DNA from: Clostridia bacterium
GTDB lineage: Bacteria; Bacillota; Clostridia; Oscillospirales; CAG-272
NCBI GenBank assembly: GCA_017505745.1
Contig: JAFVOP010000061.1
Span: 1 to 41,863, forward strand
Direction: 5' to 3'
Length of the DNA: 41,863 nucleotides
How positions within the stretch are numbered: position 1 is the stretch's first letter; each line of letters opens with the position of its first letter. The notes beneath the pieces were generated by a model that saw only the letters and a list, made by a program, of their open reading frames with translations, ran no database searches and was not told the DNA's origin. A program made the position numbers and the translations under genes. Below, piece by piece: positions 26,287-35,731 of this stretch.

Positions 26287-29200
26287 TCACTTATGGTATA
26301 CCTTATCGCAATTTGTGCGGATCGAACAGAACCGACAGGCTTGCTCAGAGGGCGTTTTTTGCGCTTCGCCGCGCAGGATACGTTCTGCCGCGCCGCATAC
26401 GGCGGCGTGCATTTCGTTCATCAAGTCCAGGATCTCGTCCCGGGTCTTGGGAATCAACGGTTGGGTATAGGTTCTCTCGGGCGTTTGGTCAGCCGCATTT
26501 AAAAGCTCCTCGGATTTTAAAATAATTCCGCTGCGCCGAATCGATACCGCTCCTTTTTCGGATGCCGCATACAGATACGCCGCGCCGCCCGGAACGGCCC
26601 GGTCATCGGCAGACAGGAGCGCAAACAAATAAAGGATCAATTGAATATCCAATCCCGAGCGTACATCCTCCAGGCTGAACTTATGCGTTCCGGATTTATA
26701 ATCCACTACGCGAAAATAGCAGGTCCCATTTTCCTTATACAGATCTACGCGATCAATGGTTCCTCGTAGGCAAACCTTCGATCCGTTATTCAATTCCAGC
26801 ACAACGGCAGGTAAACTATCAGGACCGTCGCCTCCGATCTTTTGCTCAAACCGGTAAGGAACAAAGCGGCTCATCTTCAATTCATTCAGGATATCCTTGA
26901 GCATGATCAAGGCCATTGTCTTCAGCCTTGCAAATAAATGCAAAAGGCGGTTATCCATCTGCTCGGGAGGAATCGGGCAGGTCTTTTTCAGATACCGATC
27001 CACGATTTCCGCAGCCAAGGGTTCCATTTCCTCGTCCTTGGGGGGATATAACTTTCCGTCCTCTCCAAGCGCGCAAATTAGAAATTTTTCAAATACATAG
27101 TGCAAAAAGAGACCGTCATCGGCATAATTGGGGCGCGAATCCTTTTTCTCCCGTAATTTCAGTTCATAAGCAGAATAATATGAGAAGGGGCAGAGCAAAA
27201 AGGTTTTGATCTTGGATTGCGACAGATAAAGCGTGATCGGATCCGTTGTTGCCGGCAATGTCATCGGGCGTTCGAATTCCGAAACTGACGATTCGCCAAG
27301 TGCACGACGAATCTCTGACAGGTCAAATGGAGTCGGTGCTTTTCCCAATAGGTAGGAGGCTCGGGAAAATGCCAAAGAAGGCGTGCGCATAGAACCGTCC
27401 ACTTGTGCTTGCACGGTAGAAAGATAGAGCCTTTCCGACGGCTTGGCCATTGCGCGGTATACGTATAACAGTTCCTCCGCCGAGCGCGTACCGGATCGGG
27501 AATCAAAATGGATATCAAAAGCCTCTAAGGCATCTTTATCGCTCTCGGTTAAAAGACCGTTGTCATTCAGGGCGCGGGGAAACTCTCCCTGACACAGTCC
27601 CAATAGCAAGGAAGCCTTGACGTTTTCTACACGTAAGGTCGAGGCGGATCCGATCATGACACAGTCGTGAAGATTGGGGACAGAAGCGAATGAGGATTCT
27701 GAGAAAAGGATCGTCAGTGCGGAAATAAACTCGTCCACCGTAAGCGTGGCATCCGGAAGGATTCTGCAAAGATCGGTTAAGGCTTCGGTGATAAACCGAT
27801 ACAAGCGCACCAGATCCTCGGCCTCACGGCGATGTCCCTCGGCAAGCTCTTTTTTTGCACGCTCGGAGAGTTGCTCTGGAATCTGTAGCGCGCAAAGGTA
27901 GCGGTACAGGGCATTGCAGCGGTCATAGAGCCGTTCTGAGGAACGTAGCTCTGCCGCAAATCGCTGTAAGGGGTCCATGAGTGCGCGTCGAACGCGATTG
28001 GCGGCTTCCAAAATCAGATCTGCCCGCATGGAGCGCTCGATCTTGAGTCCGTCGGGGTTCATACTCCAGGATTCATCGGCAAATCTTTTTCCGGAGATAT
28101 ACCAGGTTTCGCAGTATTCTTCAAACATGGCTGCATCGGACGCAGAAACTCCCGTAAGTCCGGTTTTTACTAACGTCATCACGTCCTGTGCCTGATAATT
28201 TCGGCTGACAGCACGCAGCGCAGAGAGGATCAATCGAGAAAGGGGACGTGAGGAAAGCGAGACCGCTTCGGAAAGAAAAAATGGGATTTTATGGCGCTCC
28301 AGAGCTGCATCCAAAACACCGCGATAAATTTCTGTGTCACGAACCACAACGGCGATCTCGCCGTAGGCTATTCCGCTTTGCACACATTCCATAATGTAAA
28401 GTGCGGCCGCTTCGACCTCCTCGTAGAGATTGGGACAGGTGATGAAACGAACAGCTTCCGGCTCATTTCGCGCAATTTCTCGGTTGAATTCGCCGATACG
28501 GTCAAACCTCCAAATATCGCGTTCCAGGATCGCAAGCTCGGTGGGCTTGGATGCCGGATGACAAGCCCTTGTTTCTTTTTCTACCGCAACGTCGGCCTCC
28601 GACGCCAGTTTGGTCAAGCGTTTTGCCGTCTGGATCACGCTTTCAAAATGGGGAAGCGTAGAATGGAAGGAATCGGAGCAAAGAGTCACTGTAACCTCGT
28701 GCGCTTGCTTTAAAATTTCGCGTAGCACTGTGTATTCCTGCATGGTAAAGCTGGTAAAGGAATCCACATAAATATGGCAATTTTCAAAATAACGGTGTTG
28801 ACGGAGCAGTTCCGCCATACGAAGCAATCGGTCAGAGGGATCTGAACCGAACAAAGAATCGATTTTCTCGCGGTATATTGCATCAATCAGAGCAAGATCG
28901 GAGAGCTTTTTGGAAAGAGCAGCGTCTGCGGGAAGCTCTTGTGCGGCATGCTCCAATTGTTCGGTTTGGATTCCGTTGATGCGAAGCTCTTCGACCGTAT
29001 CCAGCATCAAAGAGCTGAAGGAGACGTCCTTGACGGCGCTTTTCCCGTATTGCTGTAGCAGGGGGGCGGCAGTTCTCAAGGCATCCCACATCAAAAGCTT
29101 TTTCATACCGCCGGTCACACTGGGATTGACAACACCTCCGTATTCGCGAAACACGTCTTCTGCGAGTCCGGAAAAATGAACAACTTCAAAAAATAATCCG

Positions 29201-29364
29201 GCGTTTTTTGGCAATACGGATGGGATATCCCGCTCGCTGATATAGGCCTGTTGCTCGGGAACCAGCAAAAAGCAGCGGGTTTGATTTTGAATATCGGATT
29301 GGATACGCCCGATCAACTCCGCCGTTTTCCCGGAGCCGGAGGGGCCGCAAATCAGTCGCAACAT
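26287..29364 (-). CDS. addB: ATP-dependent helicase/deoxyribonuclease subunit B, AddB
   Basis: The 1025-residue partner of AddA starts MLRLICGPSGSGKT with a Walker A motif. Near its C terminus it has the nuclease block YFRVVDYKSGTHKF and the iron-sulfur cluster cysteines: one in LLCPFSYYSAYEL and three in ACRFCSIRTNCDK. It is somewhat shorter than Bacillus AddB (about 1160). The start at 29364 is supported by AAAGGAG at a good distance and by the motif beginning at residue 6; the longer frame runs into queG. It overlaps the queG end by 13 nt. Confidence 0.94.
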   Translation of the reverse strand: MLRLICGPSGSGKTAELIGRIQSDIQNQTRCFLLVPEQQAYISERDIPSVLPKNAGLFFEVVHFSGLAEDVFREYGGVVNPSVTGGMKKLLMWDALRTAAPLLQQYGKSAVKDVSFSSLMLDTVEELRINGIQTEQLEHAAQELPADAALSKKLSDLALIDAIYREKIDSLFGSDPSDRLLRMAELLRQHRYFENCHIYVDSFTSFTMQEYTVLREILKQAHEVTVTLCSDSFHSTLPHFESVIQTAKRLTKLASEADVAVEKETRACHPASKPTELAILERDIWRFDRIGEFNREIARNEPEAVRFITCPNLYEEVEAAALYIMECVQSGIAYGEIAVVVRDTEIYRGVLDAALERHKIPFFLSEAVSLSSRPLSRLILSALRAVSRNYQAQDVMTLVKTGLTGVSASDAAMFEEYCETWYISGKRFADESWSMNPDGLKIERSMRADLILEAANRVRRALMDPLQRFAAELRSSERLYDRCNALYRYLCALQIPEQLSERAKKELAEGHRREAEDLVRLYRFITEALTDLCRILPDATLTVDEFISALTILFSESSFASVPNLHDCVMIGSASTLRVENVKASLLLGLCQGEFPRALNDNGLLTESDKDALEAFDIHFDSRSGTRSAEELLYVYRAMAKPSERLYLSTVQAQVDGSMRTPSLAFSRASYLLGKAPTPFDLSEIRRALGESSVSEFERPMTLPATTDPITLYLSQSKIKTFLLCPFSYYSAYELKLREKKDSRPNYADDGLFLHYVFEKFLICALGEDGKLYPPKDEEMEPLAAEIVDRYLKKTCPIPPEQMDNRLLHLFARLKTMALIMLKDILNELKMSRFVPYRFEQKIGGDGPDSLPAVVLELNNGSKVCLRGTIDRVDLYKENGTCYFRVVDYKSGTHKFSLEDVRSGLDIQLILYLFALLSADDRAVPGGAAYLYAASEKGAVSIRRSGIILKSEELLNAADQTPERTYTQPLIPKTRDEILDLMNEMHAAVCGAAERILRGEAQKTPSEQACRFCSIRTNCDKVYHK

Positions 29365-30197
29365 AATGCTTCTCCTTTGAGATCGTTCTGCATTTCCAAC
29401 AGATGAAGATTTCGTTGAATGACCGCTCTTCCGCGCCATGCATATGCGCGACATGCAAATTCTTCATCTGTCATGCGAGAGAGCGTTTCTAAGGATACCG
29501 TTGGCAGGGTATCCTCTGAAAAATAAGGAATTGGAGAGTAAATCGTTCCGCATTGCAACGCGCGCTCGGTATATGGACATACCTCTTGACAAATATCGCA
29601 TCCCCATGCGGAGCCGTAGGAAAGAATTCCTTTCGTTTCTGCTTCTGTCAATGATCCCTTTTTTTGCGTCAACGCGGAAAGACAGGTACCAAGCCTTTCC
29701 ATCGGGCAATGACGTATACAGGCACCGCAATTGGAGCAATGGGCAATCTCTTTGGCTTGGCACGGGATATCGGCATCGGTAATAAGCTCTCCGAGAAAGA
29801 CGTAAGACGAATATTTTTCGGTCAAAAGCAGTTGGTTTTTTCCGATTACACCGAGTCCTGCGGCGGCCGCTGCTTCCACCTCTGCAATCGGGGAGTGATC
29901 GGCAAAGCCTGCAAAGCGGTTTGTGGGGAAGGCTTGGTGCAAAAGAGGGAGCAGCTCATGGAACAATTCATTAAAAAAAACGTGATAATCGCGTGAGACC
30001 GCATAAGCAGAGACGTTTCGATTCGCTTCCGTACACGCTTTGGAAAAATAGGGAATTGCAAGCATGATCACCGTGCCATGAGCGATCTGTTCTCGCTCTA
30101 AAAGGTACGGACGAATGACCCGACAGGCTTCCAATGGGACAGGCGCAAAGCAATCAATCGATTTTTTTTGAAAAAAATCCGATAAAAATGAAAACAT
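29352..30197 (-). CDS. queG: Epoxyqueuosine reductase-like iron-sulfur protein (QueG family, short form)
   Basis: This 281-residue protein has two 4Fe-4S motifs, CSNCGACIRHCP and CDICQEVCP, after the QueG block GLGVIGKNQLLLTEKYSSYVFLGELITD. QueG is a cobalamin-dependent enzyme that makes queuosine in tRNA. It is about 100 residues shorter than E. coli QueG and lacks the C-terminal HEAT-like part, as many Firmicute versions do. No other queuosine genes are in the window, so the exact role is probable rather than certain. It is the first gene of a queG-addB-addA unit; start at ATG with GAGGAAGAG upstream. Confidence 0.85.
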   Translation of the reverse strand: MFSFLSDFFQKKSIDCFAPVPLEACRVIRPYLLEREQIAHGTVIMLAIPYFSKACTEANRNVSAYAVSRDYHVFFNELFHELLPLLHQAFPTNRFAGFADHSPIAEVEAAAAAGLGVIGKNQLLLTEKYSSYVFLGELITDADIPCQAKEIAHCSNCGACIRHCPMERLGTCLSALTQKKGSLTEAETKGILSYGSAWGCDICQEVCPYTERALQCGTIYSPIPYFSEDTLPTVSLETLSRMTDEEFACRAYAWRGRAVIQRNLHLLEMQNDLKGEALCCD

Positions 30198-30244
30198 CTC
30201 TTCCTCTTTTCTTTTTTTTATGTTATAATAATAGGTGTACCTTC

Positions 30245-30273
30245 ATTATAACAGAAGATCCTCAAAAAAACAA
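30245..30273 (-). promoter_or_regulatory. Sigma-A promoter of the queG-addB-addA operon
   Basis: On the minus strand: TTGTTT at 30273-30268, 17-bp spacer, TATAAT at 30250-30245. It is divergent from the HtrA operon. Confidence 0.75.
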
Positions 30274-30309
30274 GAATATTCTTGACTTTTCAAGGTTTTT
30301 TTCTGCCAT

Positions 30310-30342
30310 CTTCAAGCAATCTTCACAAACGTTTTTTATAAT
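30310..30342 (+). promoter_or_regulatory. Probable activator-dependent promoter of the HtrA/two-component operon
   Basis: TATAAT lies at 30337-30342 but no -35 hexamer sits 16-18 bp upstream. Instead there are two CTTCA direct repeats at 30310-30314 and 30321-30325, exactly 11 bp apart, just where an OmpR-family regulator would bind in tandem over the -35. The operon encodes such a regulator, so positive autoregulation is a reasonable inference. Confidence 0.5.
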
Positions 30343-30372
30343 ACTGTCATAAAACGAATTCGGAGGTATGAT

Positions 30373-31731
30373 ATGAATCATCCAAATTTTGAAAATCATC
30401 ATAGCTTCATCGGAAATGGCAACTTCCAAAATCATACAGAGGGCAATTCTCAAAACAAAACGTATGAATACGTTTTTTCAACTGGGGCAACCTCTCCTTC
30501 TCCACGAAAACCGAAGCCAAAATGCGGAAAACAGGGAGGCGGTCGTGTATGTTTTTTGCTTCTTACCGTGGCTGTCTGTATATCCTGCTCCTTTGCGGCG
30601 GGATTTGGTGGAGCTTTTTTCGCGAACCAACTTTTAAAAGACGAGTCGCAGGAGTCTGAACAGGGATCGATCAATGATCCGCCGGTAGAAAACGACTTGC
30701 ACAATGAAAACCCGGAAGGGCTTTTGGATAAGAACGAATCCAACGCCTCGCCTTACGGATCTGCCGGGGAAGACGTATTTTCCTTTTCGCAGGCTGCAAA
30801 AATCGTAGCGGATTCGGTGGTTGTGATTGACGTGACGGTGGAAACCGGAAATTCTTTTTTCGGGACGCAAACCACGTCAGGCTCCGGCAGCGGCGTAATT
30901 ATATCCGCGGACGGATACATTCTCACCTGTCATCATGTGGTGGAAGGAGCCAACTCGATTCAGGTTACCCTGTATTCCGGGGATCGGTATGAGGCCCGAT
31001 TGGTGGGGAGTGATGCAGAAAGTGATCTTGCTGTGATCAAGATTCAACCCGAGGAGGATTTGGCCTATGCCGAACAGGGCTGCAGCGCGGATCTGATCGT
31101 GGGTGAGCAGGTGATCGCGGTTGGAAATCCACTTGGCACGTTGGGAGGAACCGTAACAAACGGAATTATCAGCGCAACGGAGCGTACCATCCGGATGAGT
31201 GACGGAACGCTTATGACACTTCTGCAAACCAATGCGGCGATCAACTCGGGTAACTCCGGTGGGGGACTCTTTAATCTGGATGGAAAGCTGATCGGAATCG
31301 TCAATGCCAAATATGCCGCAGAGGGTGTGGAAGGACTTGCCTTTGCCATTCCGATCGATTCTTCCTATGCTGTACAATGTGATCTGATTCAATACGGATA
31401 TGTGCGCGGGATCGTAGATGCGGGCCTTGAGACGGTAGATATCAATTTTGAAAATCTGAACTGGTTTCAGCAGGAGCAGTACAAGCGAAATTACGGTATC
31501 TATTCTTCGGGCGTTTACGTAGTCTCCTCCGAAATTTGCACCGACCTTGAAAACGCCGATCGCATTATTTCGATGGACGGCGTGACGGTCAATACCTCTT
31601 CGGAATTGAAGAGCATTCTTTCCAAATATCGGGTTGGGGATACCGTGTCGATTGTTGCATCGCGAAACGCACAAGAGTTTACCGTACAGCTAACCCTGAA
31701 GGAGTATGTTCCGGACTACGTAAATAAATAA
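30373..31731 (+). CDS. Membrane-anchored HtrA/DegP-family serine protease with PDZ domain
   Basis: The 452-residue protein has a cytoplasmic Asn/Lys-rich N terminus (1-58), one transmembrane helix (about 59-85), an acidic linker, and a trypsin-like domain with His188 (TCHHVVEG), Asp218 (ESDLAV) and Ser295 (GNSGGGL). A single PDZ domain follows (about 355-445, GVYVVSSE to VNTSSELKSIL). HtrA proteases degrade misfolded proteins at the outer face of the membrane. The start has GGAGG upstream. It is 29 nt before the response regulator, an arrangement that recalls stress-controlled HtrA (CssRS-type). Confidence 0.93.
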   Translation: MNHPNFENHHSFIGNGNFQNHTEGNSQNKTYEYVFSTGATSPSPRKPKPKCGKQGGGRVCFLLLTVAVCISCSFAAGFGGAFFANQLLKDESQESEQGSINDPPVENDLHNENPEGLLDKNESNASPYGSAGEDVFSFSQAAKIVADSVVVIDVTVETGNSFFGTQTTSGSGSGVIISADGYILTCHHVVEGANSIQVTLYSGDRYEARLVGSDAESDLAVIKIQPEEDLAYAEQGCSADLIVGEQVIAVGNPLGTLGGTVTNGIISATERTIRMSDGTLMTLLQTNAAINSGNSGGGLFNLDGKLIGIVNAKYAAEGVEGLAFAIPIDSSYAVQCDLIQYGYVRGIVDAGLETVDINFENLNWFQQEQYKRNYGIYSSGVYVVSSEICTDLENADRIISMDGVTVNTSSELKSILSKYRVGDTVSIVASRNAQEFTVQLTLKEYVPDYVNK

Positions 31732-31760
31732 TCATTCTGACTTCAAAAGGAGCCATTTTT

Positions 31761-32459
31761 ATGTATCATATTTTAGTTGTGGATGACGAAACCAGCATCC
31801 GCACCATCATTCGTAAATACGCGGAATTTGAAGGCCATCAGGTTACGGAGGCCGGAGACGGAGTAGAGGCGGTGCTTCTTTGCCGCAGCAATACCTACGA
31901 TATCATCATTATGGACATCATGATGCCGGAGCTGGATGGCTTTTCCGCATGCCGTGAAATACGAAAAACCGCACAGACCCCGATCATCATGCTTTCCGCA
32001 AGAGGAGAAGAATATGATCGCATCAACGGATTTGCGGTTGGGGTAGACGATTATGTGATCAAGCCCTTTTCTCCCAAGGAATTGATGCTTCGGATCGACG
32101 CGATCATGAAGCGTGTCAAGCATCCTACCGGTGATCCTACTGCTTCACATCAGCAAAACCAGGTAGTGGAGCTTGACAACGGTGGTCTGAAGGCCGATAT
32201 TACCGCCCGTTTGGTATACGTAGACGGAAAGCGCGTAGATATGTCGCCCAAGGAATACGATCTCTTCTTTTACCTTTTGAAAAACAAAAATATCGCGCTT
32301 TCCCGGGATAAGCTGTTGAGTGAGGTTTGGGGATATGATTTCTTTGGCGATGCAAGAACGTTGGATACGCACATCAAGCTATTGCGAAAAAGTCTTGGCA
32401 AATATAGCCGTTACATCGTTACACTGCGTGGCGTGGGCTATCGCTTTGAGGAAGTATGA
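31761..32459 (+). CDS. OmpR/PhoB-family response regulator
   Basis: This 232-residue regulator has a receiver domain (VVDDE at 6-10, phospho-acceptor Asp52 in IIMDIMMPELDG, conserved Lys in VIKPFSP) and a C-terminal winged helix (MSPKEYDLFFYLLKNKNIALSRDKLLSEVWGYDFFGDARTLDTHIKLLRKSLG). Its stop overlaps the kinase start as ATGA. Probable targets include the direct repeats in front of the HtrA gene. Confidence 0.94.
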   Translation: MYHILVVDDETSIRTIIRKYAEFEGHQVTEAGDGVEAVLLCRSNTYDIIIMDIMMPELDGFSACREIRKTAQTPIIMLSARGEEYDRINGFAVGVDDYVIKPFSPKELMLRIDAIMKRVKHPTGDPTASHQQNQVVELDNGGLKADITARLVYVDGKRVDMSPKEYDLFFYLLKNKNIALSRDKLLSEVWGYDFFGDARTLDTHIKLLRKSLGKYSRYIVTLRGVGYRFEEV

Positions 32460-33952
32460 AGCCTTCTTTCCGGAAATGTCACTCTGAAAAATGCTGCTCG
32501 CAGGGCATCAGCATCCGTTGGAAGCTGGCCGCGTATATGTCCGGGTTTGTTCTGTTGATCTTGCTTCTGATATGGTTCTTTCAGATTTTTTTACTGGATT
32601 CCTTCTTTTTCTCCGTGAAAAAGAAAGAGATGAAAAACGCTGCCGCACAACTGGGAAACGCCTTGGAGACCGATTCCTTAACCTCTCAAACATACGAAGA
32701 GGCAGTGGATCATTCGCTTGGAATTATGATCTATGAATTCAGGGATAAAAGTATCCTTGAAATTGTGAATACAGACGTGACCGGAAATAACGTGATCACA
32801 ACGCTTTCGGAAGAAGGGTTGGTGCGCGTGTACCGAAAGGCACAGTCGCACGGCGGATCCTGTTTCTTCACTAATTTTTCTTTTGGCGGTTCTGAAACCG
32901 ATAAAGACAGACACCAAAAACCAACCAGACTGGTGTATGCAGAACTGAAACAGGTTTCGGAGCAAAAGACGTATCTGATTCTGCTTGATACCAGCATGCA
33001 ACCGTTGTATTCTACCGTTCAAATCCTGAAAACACAACACGGATGGGTAACCCTTCTGATCCTTATGGGAGCAGGATTTATGGTGTTTCTTCTGTACCGC
33101 CATATTTCCAAGCCGCTGATCCGCATGACCGAATCAGCTAAGCTTTTGGCAAAAGGAAAATATGATGTTGACTTTTCGGGAAGCGGATACCGTGAAACAA
33201 GAGAGCTTGCCGATACGCTGAACTATGCTTCCCGCGAGCTTTCCCGCTTGGATAGCCTGCAAAAGGAGTTGATTGCAAACATCTCCCACGACTTGCGTAC
33301 ACCGCTGACGATGATCCGCGGATACGGAGAGATGATGCGGGATATTCCCGGAGAAAATACACCCGAAAATATGCAGGCGATTATTGATGAAACGTCCAGA
33401 CTTTCGGAGCTTGTAAACGATCTTCTCGATCTTTCCCGTTTACAGGCGGGAACCGCAGCGCCGGATCCAACGCTCTTTAACTTGACCAATGCTGTACGCG
33501 AGGTGTTGCTCCGTTACGACCAATTGGTGAAGCATAACGGATATCGTGTATCCTTTGATTATGACAAAGAGGTAACCGTTTGCGCGGATCGGGGGATGCT
33601 CTTGCAGGTTCTTTACAATCTGATCAACAATGCGATCAATTATACCGGAGAAGACCGCACGGTAAAGGTAACGCAAACCACTCTCGGAGCATCGGTTCGC
33701 ATTACGGTAACCGATACGGGAAAAGGAATCGCTCCCGAGGAAATGCCCTTGATCTGGGACCGTTATTACAAGGTGGACAAGGTACACCGACGCGCAACGG
33801 TTGGAACAGGCTTGGGGCTTTCGATCGTAAAGAAAATTTTAGAACAGCATAATGCTACCTACGGAGTTAACAGTACGGTGGGCGAGGGATCTTCGTTTTG
33901 GTTTGAGCTTCCGATCGCAGATCCGTATATAAACTATCAATTGGAGGATTGA
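32456..33952 (+). CDS. Membrane sensor histidine kinase
   Basis: The 498-residue kinase has helices at about 24-46 and 196-214 flanking an extracytoplasmic sensor of about 150 residues, then HAMP (about 215-268), HisKA with phospho-accepting His278 (ISHDLRTPLTMIRGYGE), and the HATPase domain (NLINNAINYT, VTDTGKGI, GTGLGLSIVKKILEQH). The sensor domain resembles none I recognise. The N-terminal tail has several Cys residues (8, 13, 14). It pairs with the preceding regulator; the stimulus may be envelope stress given the HtrA gene. Confidence 0.93.
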   Translation: MKPSFRKCHSEKCCSQGISIRWKLAAYMSGFVLLILLLIWFFQIFLLDSFFFSVKKKEMKNAAAQLGNALETDSLTSQTYEEAVDHSLGIMIYEFRDKSILEIVNTDVTGNNVITTLSEEGLVRVYRKAQSHGGSCFFTNFSFGGSETDKDRHQKPTRLVYAELKQVSEQKTYLILLDTSMQPLYSTVQILKTQHGWVTLLILMGAGFMVFLLYRHISKPLIRMTESAKLLAKGKYDVDFSGSGYRETRELADTLNYASRELSRLDSLQKELIANISHDLRTPLTMIRGYGEMMRDIPGENTPENMQAIIDETSRLSELVNDLLDLSRLQAGTAAPDPTLFNLTNAVREVLLRYDQLVKHNGYRVSFDYDKEVTVCADRGMLLQVLYNLINNAINYTGEDRTVKVTQTTLGASVRITVTDTGKGIAPEEMPLIWDRYYKVDKVHRRATVGTGLGLSIVKKILEQHNATYGVNSTVGEGSSFWFELPIADPYINYQLED

Positions 33953-33955
33953 CCA

Positions 33956-34789
33956 TTGTATCCAGCGGTTTTACAGTTACTTACATGCCCGATTTGTTCT
34001 TATCCGCTAACGGCAACGGCAGATGAAAAAAGTTGCCGTTGTACGGGAGAAAAATCGCATTGCTTTGATTTTTCCAAAAGCGGATATTTGAATCTGTTAT
34101 GCGCCCAGGCAAAGGAAGGGGACTCCAAAGAGGCGATACAAGCGCGCAGACTCTTCTTGGAGGCGGGATATTATCAGCCTCTCGTGGAGAAAATTTTAGG
34201 TATTTTGCGGCAAATTCCCTCCCATTCCTTGCTGGATGCCGGATGTGGGGAAGGGTACTACACCAATCAATTTGCCGTGGATGGAAGGGGAGTACTTGGC
34301 ATCGATCTTCCTAAAACAGGCGTTGATTACGCGGCAAGACGCGCAAAACAACTGCAAAACCGAGCCGGCTTTGCAGTTGCAAGTGTCTTTCAATTGCCCG
34401 TTGCAGATGCCGGGATCGACGTCATCACCAATCTGTTTGCACCCTGCGCCGAGGAAGAATTTTCTCGGGCTTTAAAGCCCGGCGGACACCTGCTTTTGGT
34501 AGGCGCGGGAGAAAAGCATCTGTTGGGACTCAAGCGTGCTATTTACGAGCATCCTTACAAAAATGAAGGACGGGCCGATTTACCCAAAACAATGGAGCTT
34601 TTGGATACGGTGCATCTTTCCTACGAGATTACACTTGAATCCGCCGAGCACATTCAAGCGCTTTTTTCCATGACTCCGTATTATTGGCGCACCTCTCCCA
34701 AGGATCGAGAAAAGCTGAACGGGATACAAACGCTTACAACCGAAGTGGAATTTGATATTTTTCTTTTCAGAAAGGGACAAAAGCTATGA
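33956..34789 (+). CDS. rlmA: RlmA-family 23S rRNA (guanine-N1)-methyltransferase
   Basis: The 277-residue protein has an RlmA-type N-terminal zinc site (Cys11 and Cys14 in CPIC, Cys29 or Cys27, His35) followed by FDFSKSGYLNLL and then a SAM-binding domain (LLDAGCGEGYY, about 92-102). RlmA methylates a guanine in helix 35 of 23S rRNA; Gram-positive members act at G748 and can affect tylosin response. It starts with TTG three bases after the kinase stop, behind GGAGG. Its end overlaps the glycosyltransferase start (ATGA). Confidence 0.87.
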   Translation: MYPAVLQLLTCPICSYPLTATADEKSCRCTGEKSHCFDFSKSGYLNLLCAQAKEGDSKEAIQARRLFLEAGYYQPLVEKILGILRQIPSHSLLDAGCGEGYYTNQFAVDGRGVLGIDLPKTGVDYAARRAKQLQNRAGFAVASVFQLPVADAGIDVITNLFAPCAEEEFSRALKPGGHLLLVGAGEKHLLGLKRAIYEHPYKNEGRADLPKTMELLDTVHLSYEITLESAEHIQALFSMTPYYWRTSPKDREKLNGIQTLTTEVEFDIFLFRKGQKL

Positions 34790-35499
34790 AAATATCGGTT
34801 TGCATTCCTATGTATAATGAAAACCGCGTCATTGAAAAAACTGCAAAAACGCTTTCGGAATACATGGAAGCGCACTTTGAGGACTATGAAATTATTTTTT
34901 GCAGTGACGGAAGCCGTGACGGATGTGACGAAACTGTGCGAGCGCTCAATTTGCCGCGTGTACGCGTGATCGGATATTCCGATAATCAAGGAAAGGGGTA
35001 TGCGGTTCGCACGGCCATGCTTGCGGCAGACGGTGATATTCGCATGTTCACAGATGCCGACCTGGCATACGGAACCGATGTTATCGAAGCGGTTGCAAAT
35101 GCATTCGTTGAAAATCCCGATGCAGAGCTGGTGATTGGATCTCGCAACCTACGAAAAGACGGCTATGAGGGCTATACATGGATCCGGAAGCTTGCATCGA
35201 AAGTCTATATCCGTGTGTTATGTATCGCCGGAGGTTTTCGTCTATCCGATTCACAATGCGGTTGTAAAGCCTTTTCCGCAAAAGCGGCAACTACGATTTT
35301 CCCACGTTGCGAGGTCAACGGCTTTGCATTCGATTTTGAGGCCATTCTATGGGCGGTAAAACAGGATTACAAGATTGTAGAGATTCCTGTTCGGGTGATC
35401 AACCATGGAGAATCCAAGGTTTCCGTCATTCGAGACACGCTTCGCATGCTGAAAGATCTTCGGAAAATGAGAAAACGGATTAAAAAAGCAAAAGTGTAA
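34786..35499 (+). CDS. Family 2 glycosyltransferase (dolichyl-phosphate glucosyltransferase-like)
   Basis: This 237-residue GT-A enzyme has the N-terminal VCIPMYNENRVIEKT strand, SDGSRDGC, and the metal-binding TDADLAYG (Asp90, Asp92), then DSQCGCKAF and FAFDFEAILWA, a pattern seen in Alg5/DPM1-like transferases that load sugar onto polyprenyl phosphate. There is no membrane helix; the C terminus is very basic (RKMRKRIKKAKV), which may bind the membrane. It is the last gene of the HtrA operon; no terminator follows. Confidence 0.88.
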   Translation: MKISVCIPMYNENRVIEKTAKTLSEYMEAHFEDYEIIFCSDGSRDGCDETVRALNLPRVRVIGYSDNQGKGYAVRTAMLAADGDIRMFTDADLAYGTDVIEAVANAFVENPDAELVIGSRNLRKDGYEGYTWIRKLASKVYIRVLCIAGGFRLSDSQCGCKAFSAKAATTIFPRCEVNGFAFDFEAILWAVKQDYKIVEIPVRVINHGESKVSVIRDTLRMLKDLRKMRKRIKKAKV

Positions 35500-35504
35500 T
35501 TGCT

Positions 35505-35722
35505 TTGCTGGCTACATTGGTGTCTTTTGCTATTGATAGAAAAATGGCTAAAAAATAAAAAAGATTGTCGATATTGTTGATGCCGATGATGTTACAAGAT
35601 ATCTGAATGATTTAATGAAAGTTATTGTTTCTGTCAGTGCTTTTGGTCAAAAATTTACGCTCACCTGTAATTTGTCTCCCGCTTTTGTGCAAAAAACAGT
35701 CGAGGTTATTATGGCGATTTAA
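35505..35722 (+). pseudogene. Possible frameshifted gene remnant
   Basis: A frame from 35505 reads hydrophobically and then MAKK to a TAA at 35556-35558. One base back, the frame starting at 35555 continues KIVDIVDADDVTRYLNDL and runs 55 codons to a TAA at 35720-35722. Joining them across the A-rich run gives about 72 protein-like residues. Neither half has a good start. I cannot name the family; it may be the tail of a displaced gene marking a junction between the core operon and the AT-rich stretch. Confidence 0.35.
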
Positions 35723-35731
35723 GGAGGATTT

